A stretch of 64,000 nt of DNA from Antonospora locustae (lineage: Eukaryota > Microsporidia): contig CM017459.1 of the NCBI GenBank assembly GCA_007674295.1, forward strand, positions 62,001 to 126,000. The letters run 5' to 3'. The notes under the pieces were generated by a model. The model saw only the letters and a list, made by a program, of their open reading frames with translations, was not told where the DNA came from and made no database searches. The position numbers and the translations under genes are program-made. Positions 1 to 9,979 of the stretch are shown here, one piece after another. The first letter of the stretch is position 1. Each line of letters opens with the position of its first letter.

Positions 1-3000
1 ATAAAATAAATAAAGAGCTGATAAATATGTATATGTATTATATATTTTATAGAAACGTTGTGCATATAATATTTATAACTTAATGAGTAACTTGAAAATA
101 TTTAATATAACCTTTCTAACTGTAAATTAGTACATGAAAATATGAGATTATGTATCAATTTTTCATTATTTTTGTTGAATATTCAATATAAATAATTAAA
201 AATACGATATAAATATATAAAATTTATTTTAAAAGGGCTTGTGTGCACATGAGCTAAAGCTTAAAAGGCATACGAAGGACTGCAACTTGAGACATTTTAA
301 AAATGTTCCCTAATCTGAAAATGCTAATAAAAATGTTACCAAAAAAGGTTTAGATAAAGAGGTTGTATAATACATTATTTATTCATTATAATTGAATCAT
401 GATTTACAAATTTTCAGATAAAAGTTCTTATTAATTAAAAGATAGTAAAATATTATTACTGGTTTAAATTAATAGTTTGCATTATGCATTTTAATTTTCA
501 AATAATACTAGACCACTATCTTTTAAGTAACGTTACTCTGTAGATAATATAATTGTAAACAAAAGGAGTAAACTTGTGTTCACCTCAACAGATTCATTTC
601 TCTCTCTTTATAAAACTTTTAAATAATAAAAAATTTTCCTTGAATCCATCTTTTCAATCAGTCAGATAGATGGTATACTCAAAACTAATACATGACATTT
701 AACTATTATGAATAATATGTATGCCTTTTTACTAAAAAATTACATATGATAGATGGAAGGTATATTTTTAATCCATTTTTTAGAGAAGATAAATTTAATT
801 TGTATTCGAATAATTTTAAAAAACTATTTTTTAGTTACTATAATATTAAAAACCTTTATTAGACTACTATTAATATAGACTTATATATTATTTAGTATAA
901 TAAATCTATGTATAATATTAAATATAAGTTACGCTTGTTTTTAATTTTTTTATCTATTAATAATCGTACTATGTAACCTTTCTTACTTTTTATTTTCTTT
1001 AAATCACAAAATGGCAGAAATGATTGTATATCATTGATAAATATTTAATTTTTTGTAGTAACGGTTTTGTTAACAAAATACATACTTTGGAGATTCTGCA
1101 CAAAATCTCTCAAGTGTGCTTTATTCTTTGCTTCAAGAAGGTATAATTTATTTTATTAATTGGAGTACACTTAACAACTTAAGAATAAGTATATTGATAT
1201 TATATAATATAAAGTAATCTAGATAAGTACAATTTATATTACAGATTGTTTATTTTTTTATAGTATATAATTCTTTCTTAATTTTTAGAAATTTTAGCTT
1301 GAGTAATCCTTAAAAAAAATAAACTAAGTTTTCTATAAACAAAATAAAATTACACATATAAGTTGTAAATAATAAGGATTAGGACAACAGTATATTAATT
1401 GTAAATAATAAGATCGCTCCTTTTTTATATAATAAAAGTTTTAAATCTGCTTAAATATTCTTAATTTAACGAGCTATGAACTAAGTTTTTCTTAAACATT
1501 CTAGTTATTAATAATAAGTAATATAATATTTTCTTCTATCTAGTTTTATTTTTCAGTATCTTAAAAATATATAAACTTTGCCTCCTAGGTAATGTCATTT
1601 TATGTCAACTTCTCTAAAGTGTGCCTGGAGCTACTATATACTATGATTTTCAGCGTCATAAAATTATATTGACAAATGTTATTTTAATAGGATTGCTCGC
1701 TTATAAAGCGTGTTTCTCCCTGTCTCATCTGTAATAACTTTTTACTCAAATACCTTATCTTTATTTCAGTTTATTTACTTATTGTTTATTATAATAACAT
1801 ATCTAATACTAATTTGAGATAGATATTAAAAATAATATAAACAAAATATATTATTTTATTGCGACTGCTTTTAAATTGTAAAATTTATAATTCGCGAAAT
1901 ATCAGGACTATGTATGCTAAAGAAATTAAATAAAAAGTGGCGAAATTAATATAATAAAAATCAAAAAATTTAAATGTATTAAATTAAACGATGTTTATCA
2001 AAATATAACAATATAAAAAAACCTCTAGCTCTCGTTCATAGTAGGTTGTCTCCTTCAGACTATTTCAGAAAAGGCGTTTAACATTTATAATATGCAATAT
2101 GTTCTTTATAAAATAAATAAATCTTTATTTTATAATAGAATAAATTAAAATTATTACACAAAATTAAAAAACAACTTGGTAAGCTTTATTCACATTTTCA
2201 TATTGATAAGCCTTATCCTAAAGTGTTACGACATGACCAGTGTGTATCTGTTACACACGAGTTTTAATTCTTCTTTATTGCATTAAAATAAGTATAGTAT
2301 AAAATAATATTAACATCTATGAGCAAGTAGATAAAGTTCATTTTTTGAAAAATCTATATTAAAGGTATATAGTTTGTTTTTATTTTATAATAAATAAAAG
2401 TTGTATTATAATATGAAATAATATAAATTTATAAAGAAATAATGTGTGAAAATAAATTAGGTTTGAATACTTTATTATATTTATCCACATTGAAAAATAA
2501 TAGCTTTCACCCTCAGATATAATTGCATAGATAAAACCTATTGCTATTTACTTTTCCGTGAACTACAAAGTCTGGGCATGTAGTGGATTGCAAAAACAGG
2601 ACTGTAGTCTATTTTATGTTTACAAGTACAAACAGTGATATGGCCTAAAAATCAAATTGTAATTTAGAGAATAAATAATTTAATTGCGGTAATAATCGTA
2701 AACTAGATTATGTCTGTTTCATAATACTCTAAGTTTATTAAATAAATTCATCAAAATATTCACTGGTTCCTATCAGGCTATTGTTGCATAAATATTATAG
2801 ATCATAAAGTATAGTAACAGCTATTGGCTTTATACTGTTCAATTTTTCACTGTTACTTTCTATTCATCATTACATTTCACAAACAAAAGACAAGTAGATC
2901 TACTTCGAGATAAAGTCTTACTTATAACAATATTATATAAAAAATACTCGCTTTTGTATTAAATGAATTTTCATTATGGTAAAATATGAATAATATATAT

Positions 3001-3160
3001 TAATTAATATATTTGATTGGTATTCTCTTATATTTTATTTATTCTACTTTATTTTTTTATCACTTTATTTCTTAAATGTATTTTAGGGTTATTATAGGCA
3101 TTTGGAATTTTATGTTTTCAAAAATAATTAATGTATTAAATAACCTTACAAATCTAACGA
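1..3160. other. AT-rich gene-free region
   Basis: No gene is visible on either strand. The stretch is dominated by A and T runs and no reading frame of 60 codons occurs. A few short direct repeats can be seen, for example TTGTAAATAATAAG twice near 1364 and 1399, but no tandem array, no telomere repeat and no transposon ends. The change to ordinary coding composition inside the window is abrupt. It may be a subtelomere, a centromere-like region or decayed sequence; the sequence alone does not decide. Confidence 0.7.
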
Positions 3161-3956
3161 ACACTGAAGCCTTCTATGCATGCCAGATCTGACACATTTA
3201 TAGTAATAGTGTGGATGGATGTGAGAATCAACAAGGCGATATCTGAAAGAGATCATAACTATAATTTAGTGGGTTGTAACTTATGAAGAAGCGTTGCTAG
3301 ACAACATTATTACATATTCCACGCGATCTATGAATTATAGAGATAGACCAAACACCGCAGGAAAAATTCTAATTATCTCAATAAGGTGTATTATACTGAT
3401 CTATCTATCCATCCAATCACAGGGCTTTCATAAAAGCTGTTTTTATTGTGGCTTGTTTCTAATGGTGTGTGTCAACAGGTGGTATTTAAGGTACGATGTG
3501 ATTAGAACGTAGGTTCAGGCACAAAGGTTATGGGTTATAGTGAATATTGAACAGCTTCTTTGTTTCTATTCTTATAACTCTTAAAAACAAAGTAAGTATT
3601 TGAGTTTTGATTCTGGTTGAACATGTCCTGAAAGGCCATTTTCGTTACACCGAATGGTTATCGTTAAACATCTGAAGTTCTATTCAGCACCAGACACAAT
3701 AAATCTTGTTGCTCTCTCACTTTGTGCTCAGCCCCTCTCGCAACAAAGGATACTTCGCCGGCATTCTTCCACAGCTTGCAATTTAAAGCGCAGAGGTAAG
3801 AAAAAGCTCTTGTTTAAATACAAAGGTTATTTAAGTACTTTCTATTTTATATGGTAAGCTTTCTCGTAACTGTTTCTGGAGCTATGCTGAAGAAGAGCAT
3901 GAAAAAATGTTATTTTTATTTATAATTTTATTGTTAAGAATAATAAAAAATAGCGT
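3161..3956. other. Less AT-rich patch, two weak short ORFs
   Basis: This patch has more normal base composition than the 3 kb before it. It holds two ATG-started reading frames of 72 and 67 codons (3294-3512 and 3654-3857, plus strand). Neither resembles a known family by eye and neither has the CCC signal seen before most genes here. They could be real lineage-specific genes, relics or chance. I see no RNA gene in it before the tRNA. Confidence 0.3.
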
Positions 3957-4039
3957 CGTCAGCAGAAGGATTCGAACCCCCACGGAGTTTCCCCCACTTG
4001 ATTTCGAATCAAGCGCCTTAACCATTCGGCCATACTGAC
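3957..4039 (-). tRNA. tRNA-Ser (anticodon CGA)
   Basis: Read on the minus strand, the sequence folds as a class II tRNA of 83 bases. The acceptor arms GTCAGTA and TGCTGAC pair, with a G discriminator. The anticodon stem CTTGA/TCAAG closes the loop TTCGAAA, giving anticodon CGA for serine UCG codons. The T arm carries GGTTCGAATCC. A long variable arm (GGGG.AAA.CTCC type), typical of serine tRNAs, is present. There is no intron. It is the only RNA gene in the AT-rich left end. Confidence 0.95.
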
Positions 4040-4474
4040 ACGAAATTATCGGTGATTAAATAATAAGCTGTTTATCCTTCAATTTAAAACGTAGCATGCT
4101 AAATATTGTTAGCTTTATGTTAAATTAATTTATCAAGTAATTAATAATTAACAACTATTTATTATTATACAAGACTCTAATTTCTTAACCCAGCAGGTTT
4201 TTCACAATACTGAACAAAAGATGTCATCTTAATTTAAGAGTAGTAAGAAATTGTATTTTCTAAATTTCTAGATTCATCTATTTTTATTAAGAAGCACTTT
4301 TATTTGTTTAGATAGTATGTAGTTATTATTGCGCTTCTTATTTTTAAATAGAATTTAGAATCCTACTCATTATTACCACCTTTATCTACACAATTTACGA
4401 ATAAACTTCTATTATTGAAAAGCTATCTCCACCACTAATACAAATATTTATTTAGCTTAACCCATATTTCTTTT
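4040..4474. other. AT-rich spacer
   Basis: Sequence between the tRNA and the U1-C gene. It is AT-rich, with no reading frame, no convincing hairpin and no promoter element I can name. Confidence 0.6.
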
Positions 4475-4681
4475 CTAGTTTATAAACAAATTGTGTTTTT
4501 CCAAGACGAATTGCTCATAAACTGAATTTAATTCTTTATTGACTTTAGGATTCTCAAATAGTTCTAAAAAGTACGTCTTCCTATTTATGTTATGTTTTTG
4601 TCCGTTATTGTGCATTATTCTTCCATTTAACTTGCTATGAAACAAATCTCTTTTACAGTATTCGCAGTGATATTTAACCAT
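4475..4681 (-). CDS. YHC1: U1 snRNP protein C
   Basis: A 68-aa protein matching the N-terminal zinc finger of U1-C, the U1 snRNP subunit that stabilises pairing of U1 with the 5' splice site. It starts MVKYHCEYC; cysteines 6 and 9 and histidines 24 and 30 sit at exactly the family positions, and the R21, G27 and K29-H30 positions are also kept. The family is usually 150-230 aa; here little more than the finger and one helix remains. The start is an ATG with AACCC 5 bases upstream, inside a 36-base region shared with the divergent exosome gene. Its presence implies a working U1 snRNP and at least some introns. Confidence 0.85.
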   Translation of the reverse strand: MVKYHCEYCKRDLFHSKLNGRIMHNNGQKHNINRKTYFLELFENPKVNKELNSVYEQFVLEKHNLFIN

Positions 4682-4717
4682 TAGCGGGTTGCCAGTAACC
4701 CATTAAAATATAAAAAC
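4682..4717. promoter_or_regulatory. Divergent promoter with mirrored CCC motifs
   Basis: The 36 bases between the start codons of U1-C (minus) and the exosome gene (plus) contain GGGTT-GCCAGT-AACCC. This gives each gene an AACCC upstream of its ATG on its own strand. The CCC signal is seen throughout the window, so this is probably a minimal bidirectional promoter or start signal. Confidence 0.6.
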
Positions 4718-5323
4718 ATGAATCTAGAAAGAGAATTAATAAAGTCCGGTACACGTCTTGATAACCGAGAGCTTTTAGAACGAAGGCCTAGCAATATACA
4801 CGAATTAGAAAACGGTGATGTTTTAATAACGGCGCCAGGAGTGAAAATAATTATTTCCAGTCAACTAACAAGAACAAGTCCATACTTGGATAAGCCTCAT
4901 CGTGGAATACTCAAAGTGTATGGGCATGATTGTTACAGACATAAAATACGAGATGTATACAAGCGATGTGTGGATCTTGAATCGTTGTGTATCGAATACG
5001 GAAAAGAGGTTTTTGTTCTTCACCTGAAAATCCGCGTACTGGAAGGAGATGGGCTTCTGATAGAGCAAGTTGTCGACGGAATTAACAGGGTGCTCAAGAT
5101 GCGAAAGATTCCGATGCACGGATATCCTAAGGCGATATGCTACACGTTCTGTGAGAGAATCGTTGCAGATCCACTCAAAACAGAAACTGCAGTAGAAATA
5201 ATCGTTGTATGTGTGAACAACATCGTATTACTTGTTGAAGCGAGCAAGGGCGAATGCGACTTTGAAACCATAACACGATGTGTTCAGTTTTCAATAAAAG
5301 AGGATCTGGCGCCTTATAACTGA
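4718..5323 (+). CDS. RRP45: Exosome RNase PH-fold subunit, Rrp45 type
   Basis: A 201-aa RNase PH-like protein of the exosome core ring, which takes part in RNA 3'-end trimming and decay in nucleus and cytoplasm. The N-terminus has the family opening RLDNRELLERR (residues 13-23, compare RLDGR). In the middle, DLESLCIEYG (about 87-96) closely resembles the DTESLCI segment typical of Rrp45/EXOSC9, followed by a predicted strand and helix pair. No catalytic residues are expected in the eukaryotic ring. It is shorter than yeast Rrp45 (305 aa). Rrp43 or Rrp42 are the alternatives. The ATG is 8-20 bases after AACCC in the shared divergent promoter. Confidence 0.7.
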   Translation: MNLERELIKSGTRLDNRELLERRPSNIHELENGDVLITAPGVKIIISSQLTRTSPYLDKPHRGILKVYGHDCYRHKIRDVYKRCVDLESLCIEYGKEVFVLHLKIRVLEGDGLLIEQVVDGINRVLKMRKIPMHGYPKAICYTFCERIVADPLKTETAVEIIVVCVNNIVLLVEASKGECDFETITRCVQFSIKEDLAPYN

Positions 5324-5460
5324 ATTCAGAAGATTTTGTACGATTTTCTCTCAATTGAAGTTTTCCGATGAAATTACAAACGAGACGAAGAAGAGAGAAG
5401 GGCGTTATGCAGAGAAAAAAGTGATTCATATGCACGTTGATGGTCACCACACATGCGTAG

Positions 5461-5545
5461 GGAGATCATTAATCTTTATTTTTATAATGCAACAAAAAAA
5501 GGATGTGTCTTCGCATCTGAAGTAGACTCGCAGTGAGTCTACAGG
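5461..5545 (+). ncRNA. Candidate small structured RNA (unassigned)
   Basis: The 322-base spacer before the proteasome gene is long for this genome. It contains TTATTTTTATA (Sm-site-like, about 5478-5488). Two hairpins follow: GATGT/GCATC with a 6-base loop (5502-5517), then a perfect 8-bp stem GTAGACTC/GAGTCTAC with a 5-base loop (5522-5542). Sm-like site followed by a 3' stem-loop is the layout of the 3' half of an snRNA. I could not find U1, U2, U4, U5 or U6 signature sequences upstream, so identity, strand and ends are uncertain. Confidence 0.3.
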
Positions 5546-5645
5546 AATCAAGGTCTGACATTGCTATTCTTTACAATTGCATGTTTTTTGATTTGATATT
5601 CTACAGAGTTGGAGAAAACGCCAACACGCGCGGAATTGTTTACCC

Positions 5646-6257
5646 ATGTCGGATATCATGACGTACTACGGTGGCTCGCTACTGGCAATGCAGGGAAAGT
5701 CGTCCGTGGCAATTGTCAGTGATAGGCGTTTAGGATCAGGAAGCATAACAGCAAGCATGGCATTCGAGCGCATACACAAGATGAGTCCTCACTGCTACAT
5801 CGGGTTCACAGGGTTCGTCCCAGACGCACAGGCTCTTCACAAAAAGATCATAAAGAACCGCGAGCTCTTTTGCCTGAACGAGAGAAGAGAAATGACGCCC
5901 GCAGAGCTAAGCAGTCTTGTTTCGTATCTTCTCTACTCCAAAAGGACGAGTCCGTACTTCTGTGAGCCTATGATAGTTGGAATTCATAATAACTTGCCTT
6001 TTATTTGCACGATGGACCAGTTGGGTGCGATGTCAACGGGTGGTTTTGCGGCAAGCGGAACAGCTCAAGCGAATCTTTTTGGAATGAGCGAAGCTCTTTT
6101 TGAGGAGGGCTTGGACGACGAGGATCTTTTTGTGACCGCAATGCAGACCTTCCTGAACAGCGTGGACAGAGACGCTCTTTCTGGATGGGGTGCAGACTGC
6201 TACATGATTAGCAAAGAGAAAGTCATCAAGAGAAGCGTCAGGGGAAGGCCGGACTGA
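5646..6257 (+). CDS. PUP3: 20S proteasome subunit beta-3
   Basis: A 203-aa protein matching beta-3 of the 20S core particle, a non-catalytic beta-ring subunit. Recognisable segments are the start MSDIMTYYGGSLLAM (family M-S-I-M-S-Y-N-G-G), AIVSDRRLG near 23-31, YIGFTGF near 51-57, YLLYSKRTSPYFCEP near 94-108, and the late NSVDRDALSGWG block (family N-A-V-D-R-D-A-x-S-G-x-G). The N-terminus has no propeptide or catalytic threonine, as expected for beta-3. Length equals the family norm. The ATG directly follows TTTACCC. It works with Rpn2 encoded further along in this window. Confidence 0.93.
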   Translation: MSDIMTYYGGSLLAMQGKSSVAIVSDRRLGSGSITASMAFERIHKMSPHCYIGFTGFVPDAQALHKKIIKNRELFCLNERREMTPAELSSLVSYLLYSKRTSPYFCEPMIVGIHNNLPFICTMDQLGAMSTGGFAASGTAQANLFGMSEALFEEGLDDEDLFVTAMQTFLNSVDRDALSGWGADCYMISKEKVIKRSVRGRPD

Positions 6258-6366
6258 GATGCAGAGGAAGGTCGTAGACGCCTCGGCAAAAGCACGTGAC
6301 AGCATTCTTTGCCGCTACCGAGGCACAACTTTGTGATGGACACTCCGTGCAAAAATTTACCCTCCC

Positions 6367-6891
6367 ATGACAGAGCAGCTGGAAAATCCGATGCGGCAAA
6401 TCAGGATCGAGAAGCTCTGTATCAACTGCTGTGTGGGTGAGAGCGGGGAGAAGCTCAACCGTGCATTGAAAGTTCTGGAGCAAATAAGCGGACAGAAACC
6501 GTGCACGGGGAAGGCGAGACTCACAATACGAGGCTTTGGAATACGAAGAAACGAGAAAATAAGCGCGTATGTGACTGTGCGTGGAGAAAAAGCGAGGGAG
6601 ATTCTAAACAATGCGCTCAAAGTGAAGGAGTACGAGATAAAGAAGTCTTCCTTCTCAAACACAGGAGGCTTTGGATTTGGAATCGATGAGCATATCGACT
6701 TGGGAATCAAGTACGATCCTTCCATTGGAATATACGGAATGGACTTCATCGTTGTTCTTAGCAGACCTGGACTGAGAGTATCCAAAAGAAGGATAAAAAA
6801 GAGCCGTGTTGGAAACAAACAAAGGATCTCAAAGGAAGAGGCGATGCAGTGGTTTGTCAAGAACTATGATGGCGTGCTTCTGAATAAATAA
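6367..6891 (+). CDS. RPL11: 60S ribosomal protein uL5 (L11)
   Basis: A 174-aa large-subunit ribosomal protein that binds 5S rRNA in the central protuberance. Family marks are the opening [24 protein letters not shown], the segment [26 protein letters not shown], then [26 protein letters not shown] and the basic block [10 protein letters not shown]. Length equals yeast Rpl11. The start ATG follows AATTTACCCTCCC. About 300 bases of low-complexity spacer follow the stop, in which I see nothing further. Confidence 0.95.
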   Translation: MTEQLENPMRQIRIEKLCINCCVGESGEKLNRALKVLEQISGQKPCTGKARLTIRGFGIRRNEKISAYVTVRGEKAREILNNALKVKEYEIKKSSFSNTGGFGFGIDEHIDLGIKYDPSIGIYGMDFIVVLSRPGLRVSKRRIKKSRVGNKQRISKEEAMQWFVKNYDGVLLNK

Positions 6892-7189
6892 TTTTTCATT
6901 GAGCATTGTTTATGCGTTCATGCGTTTTGTTGAAGCAGTTTAGCTGAGGTTGGTGTTGAGAATGTATTCCGCAGACCGATTTGCATTGAGCGTTTGAGTA
7001 TTTTGCAAATGCCTTCTCTATATAAATTTCGTTTATCATGCACTTTGTTTAAAAGACCTATTGTGTTAAAATAATTTTTTAACGTGTTTGTTTATGCAAA
7101 GATGATGGATAAAACGAAAAGGCTTGTCTGCTTTTACGTGTGTTTCACCCCTATGGCGAGACATGAGTCTTAAACATTCTGTGAAGGGC

Positions 7190-7432
7190 TCACAGATTTG
7201 AGAATCTGCTTATGAAGTACTTGCTTTCTGTGAAGTACACCTCCCCATTGCGCTGCAGAAAAATCTTCCTCTTCGCTGGTACCGCTTTCAGTAGAAAAAG
7301 CGCCTTTCCGACCTTTACGTAGAATGAGCCATCGTCGAACTTCACAAGAAGCATTCGGGGAAAAGCAGGGGTGTCCTTCTCCAGGCATCTGCCAAGACTG
7401 AGCCATCTCGGCCTGCGCACCAGAAGTAACAT
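7190..7432 (-). CDS. Small protein, possibly SRP9-like
   Basis: An 80-aa minus-strand gene chosen because its ATG follows GGCCC directly and because it shares a 30-base promoter with the divergent karyopherin gene. The middle resembles the beta-sheet core of SRP9, an Alu-domain subunit of the signal recognition particle. It has EKDTPAFPRMLLVKFDDGSF then YVKVGKALFLL, compared with the SRP9 pattern of EK, an R..LK strand, DG, VKV and a hydrophobic strand. Length fits SRP9 (about 86 aa). The similarity is by eye only and weak; an unrelated small basic protein is possible. A longer GTG/TTG-started reading frame through the karyopherin start is unlikely. Confidence 0.4.
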   Translation of the reverse strand: MLLLVRRPRWLSLGRCLEKDTPAFPRMLLVKFDDGSFYVKVGKALFLLKAVPAKRKIFLQRNGEVYFTESKYFISRFSNL

Positions 7433-7462
7433 GGGCCTTTTCAGCTTAAAATTTTTAACCCC
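7433..7462. promoter_or_regulatory. Mirrored divergent promoter with AAAATTTTT core
   Basis: The 30 bases between two divergent ATGs start with GGG (CCC for the minus gene) and end with CCCC (for the plus gene), around a central TTAAAATTTTTAA palindrome-like core. Both CCC and AAATTT elements are reported transcription or start signals in microsporidia. Here they form one near-symmetric module. Confidence 0.55.
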
Positions 7463-9520
7463 ATGGAAGATCTGTTTCAGAAGGCGCTTGAAGACGCTCA
7501 GGCGGAGCAGGCGCTCCGCAGCATCCTCTGCACGAATTTCCCGCTCTACCACACTGAACTCCGGGCACAGAACGTCCTCGCCTTCATTTACCTGAAAAAC
7601 ATGGCGAACTACCTCATGAAAACGAATATTCCTGCAATTGAGTACATCACGGGCCACGGTCCGATGCTCGTCGATCTGATTTACACCTCTTCCGACCAGA
7701 ACTTCGAAATGCTTCTTCTACTCTTCGAGTCTCTTAGCACAAACAACCATCTGTGGCCCTCGTTCTACAAGGAGATCGCAGAGCGTCTTCCACAGAACTT
7801 CCACCGCACGGTCCGAACATTTGCAGTCGTCTTCAGGCGCTATGAAGTTCTCAAGGCGACACCTGCGCTCCACAAAGAAATTAGCGACAACATTGAATTG
7901 CTTCAAGACCCACTACTCAACATCCTTCTCAACAAGAAACACACAATTCCCGAAGAAAGCGTGGACAGCCTCCTCGCAATATTCCACAGCCTGATATTCC
8001 AGGACGTCCATCCATACTTTGAAGACAACATGGATAAATTCTTTGTATACTTTGACTCCGTATTCGCCAGCCATCCAGCGCCCATCTACCGGATATTCTC
8101 ACTTTGCGTCACGAAGTACTCAGATTGCGTTGACATCTACCGAATATTGCGCTTGTGCCTGAACAGAACGGACACAGACTTAGTTATTGCACAGATCGCC
8201 AGAAAAAAGGAGTTTGCAAGACTCAGATGCCACTACGGAGACATCGCCGTATACATTCTCAGAAAAAGAAACAATGCCCAGTCGCTCATCGACGATTCGC
8301 TTCTCTTCACAAGAAACGCGCTTGCTGGTGCAGTGAAGGACGAGGTCCTCGTCGCCGTATGCAGCGAGGAGTTCAAGAAAGTTCTGCTCGAACGCGTCCC
8401 CGTGCATCTCCGCGCGCTTCTCGGCATCAGCAAGCACGGCCTGCTCACCGATCCGCTCGAGGCAGAGCGCATCGTCGAAATCGCACTTGCAATGCGCCTT
8501 CAGCTTCATGTCGAAGCCGCCCTCACCTGCTGTGACGCCTCGTCAGAGGGGCAGCTGCTTCTCTTCACGTGCGTGCGGTACCTCCTTGCAACAGGCACTC
8601 AGGCGCAGATTGACGCGTCCTTCGCGGACAGATACCCCGCATGCGCACACATCATCATGCACTATCTCGCTGAAAATCTCGTTCCGAGCGCAAGAAACGT
8701 CGCTCTTGCGATGCGACACTTAAACAACGAGTTCGGATCGCGTCTCCTCTTCATGTCGGTCCGGTACGGAGTTGAGCGCGAGCGGGGGCCATTGAGCGAA
8801 GCCTCGCTCGGAATCGAACAGGCACTTCACCACATTCGCGGCACGCTGCCTCCAAAGCGCACGGACATTCGCAGGGATGACGTGCTGGACGGAATTCTCA
8901 GGTTCGTCTACTCAACGCGTGAGTTCGCAAGCGCACGTCCCTTTTTCTACCTCTTCGACACGCTCGGGCTTCTCTGCACGCACGAGAACTGCGTGAAGCT
9001 CCTCGAGCTTTCAAACTACGTCCTGACAACCGGCATCGAGGAGCTCTTCCATCTGAATTTTTATCTCCTCGCGCTGCTTGTGAAGTTCCGCTTCGACACA
9101 ACGGGAATTCGTAGCGTCGTGCAGAACCGAGAGCTCTGGCAGGAGAGCGCGCTGGTGCTTCCGCTCAGCTGCCTTGTCGCCGTGCTTGCAGGCGATGGCG
9201 AGCCCGCCCTTGCAAGGGACGCAGTCGACTTTCTTCTTCCCAGACACAAAGACGCAGCATGCCTCATCATGGCGCACACAGGTGTCCCCATCACGGACCT
9301 GGGTGACGAGGAGGACGCCCTCTTCGTACGGGCCCTCCGCCGTCTTCCCGTCGACATACGCTATTTTCGCGAGAACTACGCAAGCACGCGCAACATCCGG
9401 AAAGTCGTGAAGGCGCTTTGTCTCGTCAGGGGCGCAGAGGACGCCGTCCATAAAAACCTGCCAAACTACCGCGACGACGAAAACGTGCCGTTTTCTGTCT
9501 GCGAGGAGTTCGGGCTTTGA
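7463..9520 (+). CDS. Karyopherin (importin-beta family), Sxm1/Nmd5 or Cse1 like
   Basis: A 685-aa all-helical protein. The N-terminus has the importin-beta N-terminal pattern: two opening helices, then RAQNVLAFIYLKNMANYLMK (residues 34-53), comparable to the RLAAAIYLKN repeat of importins 7/8. Next come repeat helices with LWPSFYKEIAERLPQ (about 94-108). The rest looks like HEAT repeats, though no class is assigned securely. Importins of this class carry cargo through nuclear pores and normally have about 950-1050 aa, so this one is short. It is much richer in G and C than its neighbours. The ATG follows ATTTTTAACCCC directly. Confidence 0.5.
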   Translation: MEDLFQKALEDAQAEQALRSILCTNFPLYHTELRAQNVLAFIYLKNMANYLMKTNIPAIEYITGHGPMLVDLIYTSSDQNFEMLLLLFESLSTNNHLWPSFYKEIAERLPQNFHRTVRTFAVVFRRYEVLKATPALHKEISDNIELLQDPLLNILLNKKHTIPEESVDSLLAIFHSLIFQDVHPYFEDNMDKFFVYFDSVFASHPAPIYRIFSLCVTKYSDCVDIYRILRLCLNRTDTDLVIAQIARKKEFARLRCHYGDIAVYILRKRNNAQSLIDDSLLFTRNALAGAVKDEVLVAVCSEEFKKVLLERVPVHLRALLGISKHGLLTDPLEAERIVEIALAMRLQLHVEAALTCCDASSEGQLLLFTCVRYLLATGTQAQIDASFADRYPACAHIIMHYLAENLVPSARNVALAMRHLNNEFGSRLLFMSVRYGVERERGPLSEASLGIEQALHHIRGTLPPKRTDIRRDDVLDGILRFVYSTREFASARPFFYLFDTLGLLCTHENCVKLLELSNYVLTTGIEELFHLNFYLLALLVKFRFDTTGIRSVVQNRELWQESALVLPLSCLVAVLAGDGEPALARDAVDFLLPRHKDAACLIMAHTGVPITDLGDEEDALFVRALRRLPVDIRYFRENYASTRNIRKVVKALCLVRGAEDAVHKNLPNYRDDENVPFSVCEEFGL

Positions 9521-9979
9521 GACCTGCGTCAACCGCTTTAATTAAATTTCTGTCTTCAAACGAGCGTGCAGATTGGCCACAGGACGGCCATCGCCCATTC
9601 AAAAATCGTTTTTCATCAGGAATCCTCAGAATGGGAATCTGAGTTGTTCTCCGCCTGCTTGTGCTTATTTTTGTGTTCGTTGATTTCCAACATCCTGCCA
9701 ACTCGAAAAACACAAAGTTCAAATCCATTTGATTCGTTTGTCTCCACGCTTCTCTGCTCAGAAATTCACGATCAAACAGACACATTCACTTTATTTCAAC
9801 TCTTTAATCGTGGCTTGTTCTCACTTTGTATTCAATCACCTGATAAGTCGCAATAATTTTCGTTTTCATACAAAAGCCCGCTTATCTACCCCTCCTTTGT
9901 TTTGTTATTTCTTCGTTGTTTTTCTACTCTTCGGTTCGTTTTTAAGTCTTTGCTTCTTGGCTACCAACGACTTCTTTTC
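9521..9979. other. Gene-free spacer
   Basis: No gene with the usual start signal is visible. Reading frames here are short and look like chance. The plus strand is T-rich with many TTTT runs and could hold the 3' flank or terminator of the minus-strand structured RNA that follows. Confidence 0.5.

Noticed and set aside
1..3290. Possible telomere or satellite array
   Set aside because: No repeated unit, no TTAGG-like repeat and no tandem structure were visible.
3294..3512. Relic of a transposase
   Set aside because: A tryptophan/cysteine pattern near the end looked suggestive, but no catalytic motif or terminal repeats could be found.
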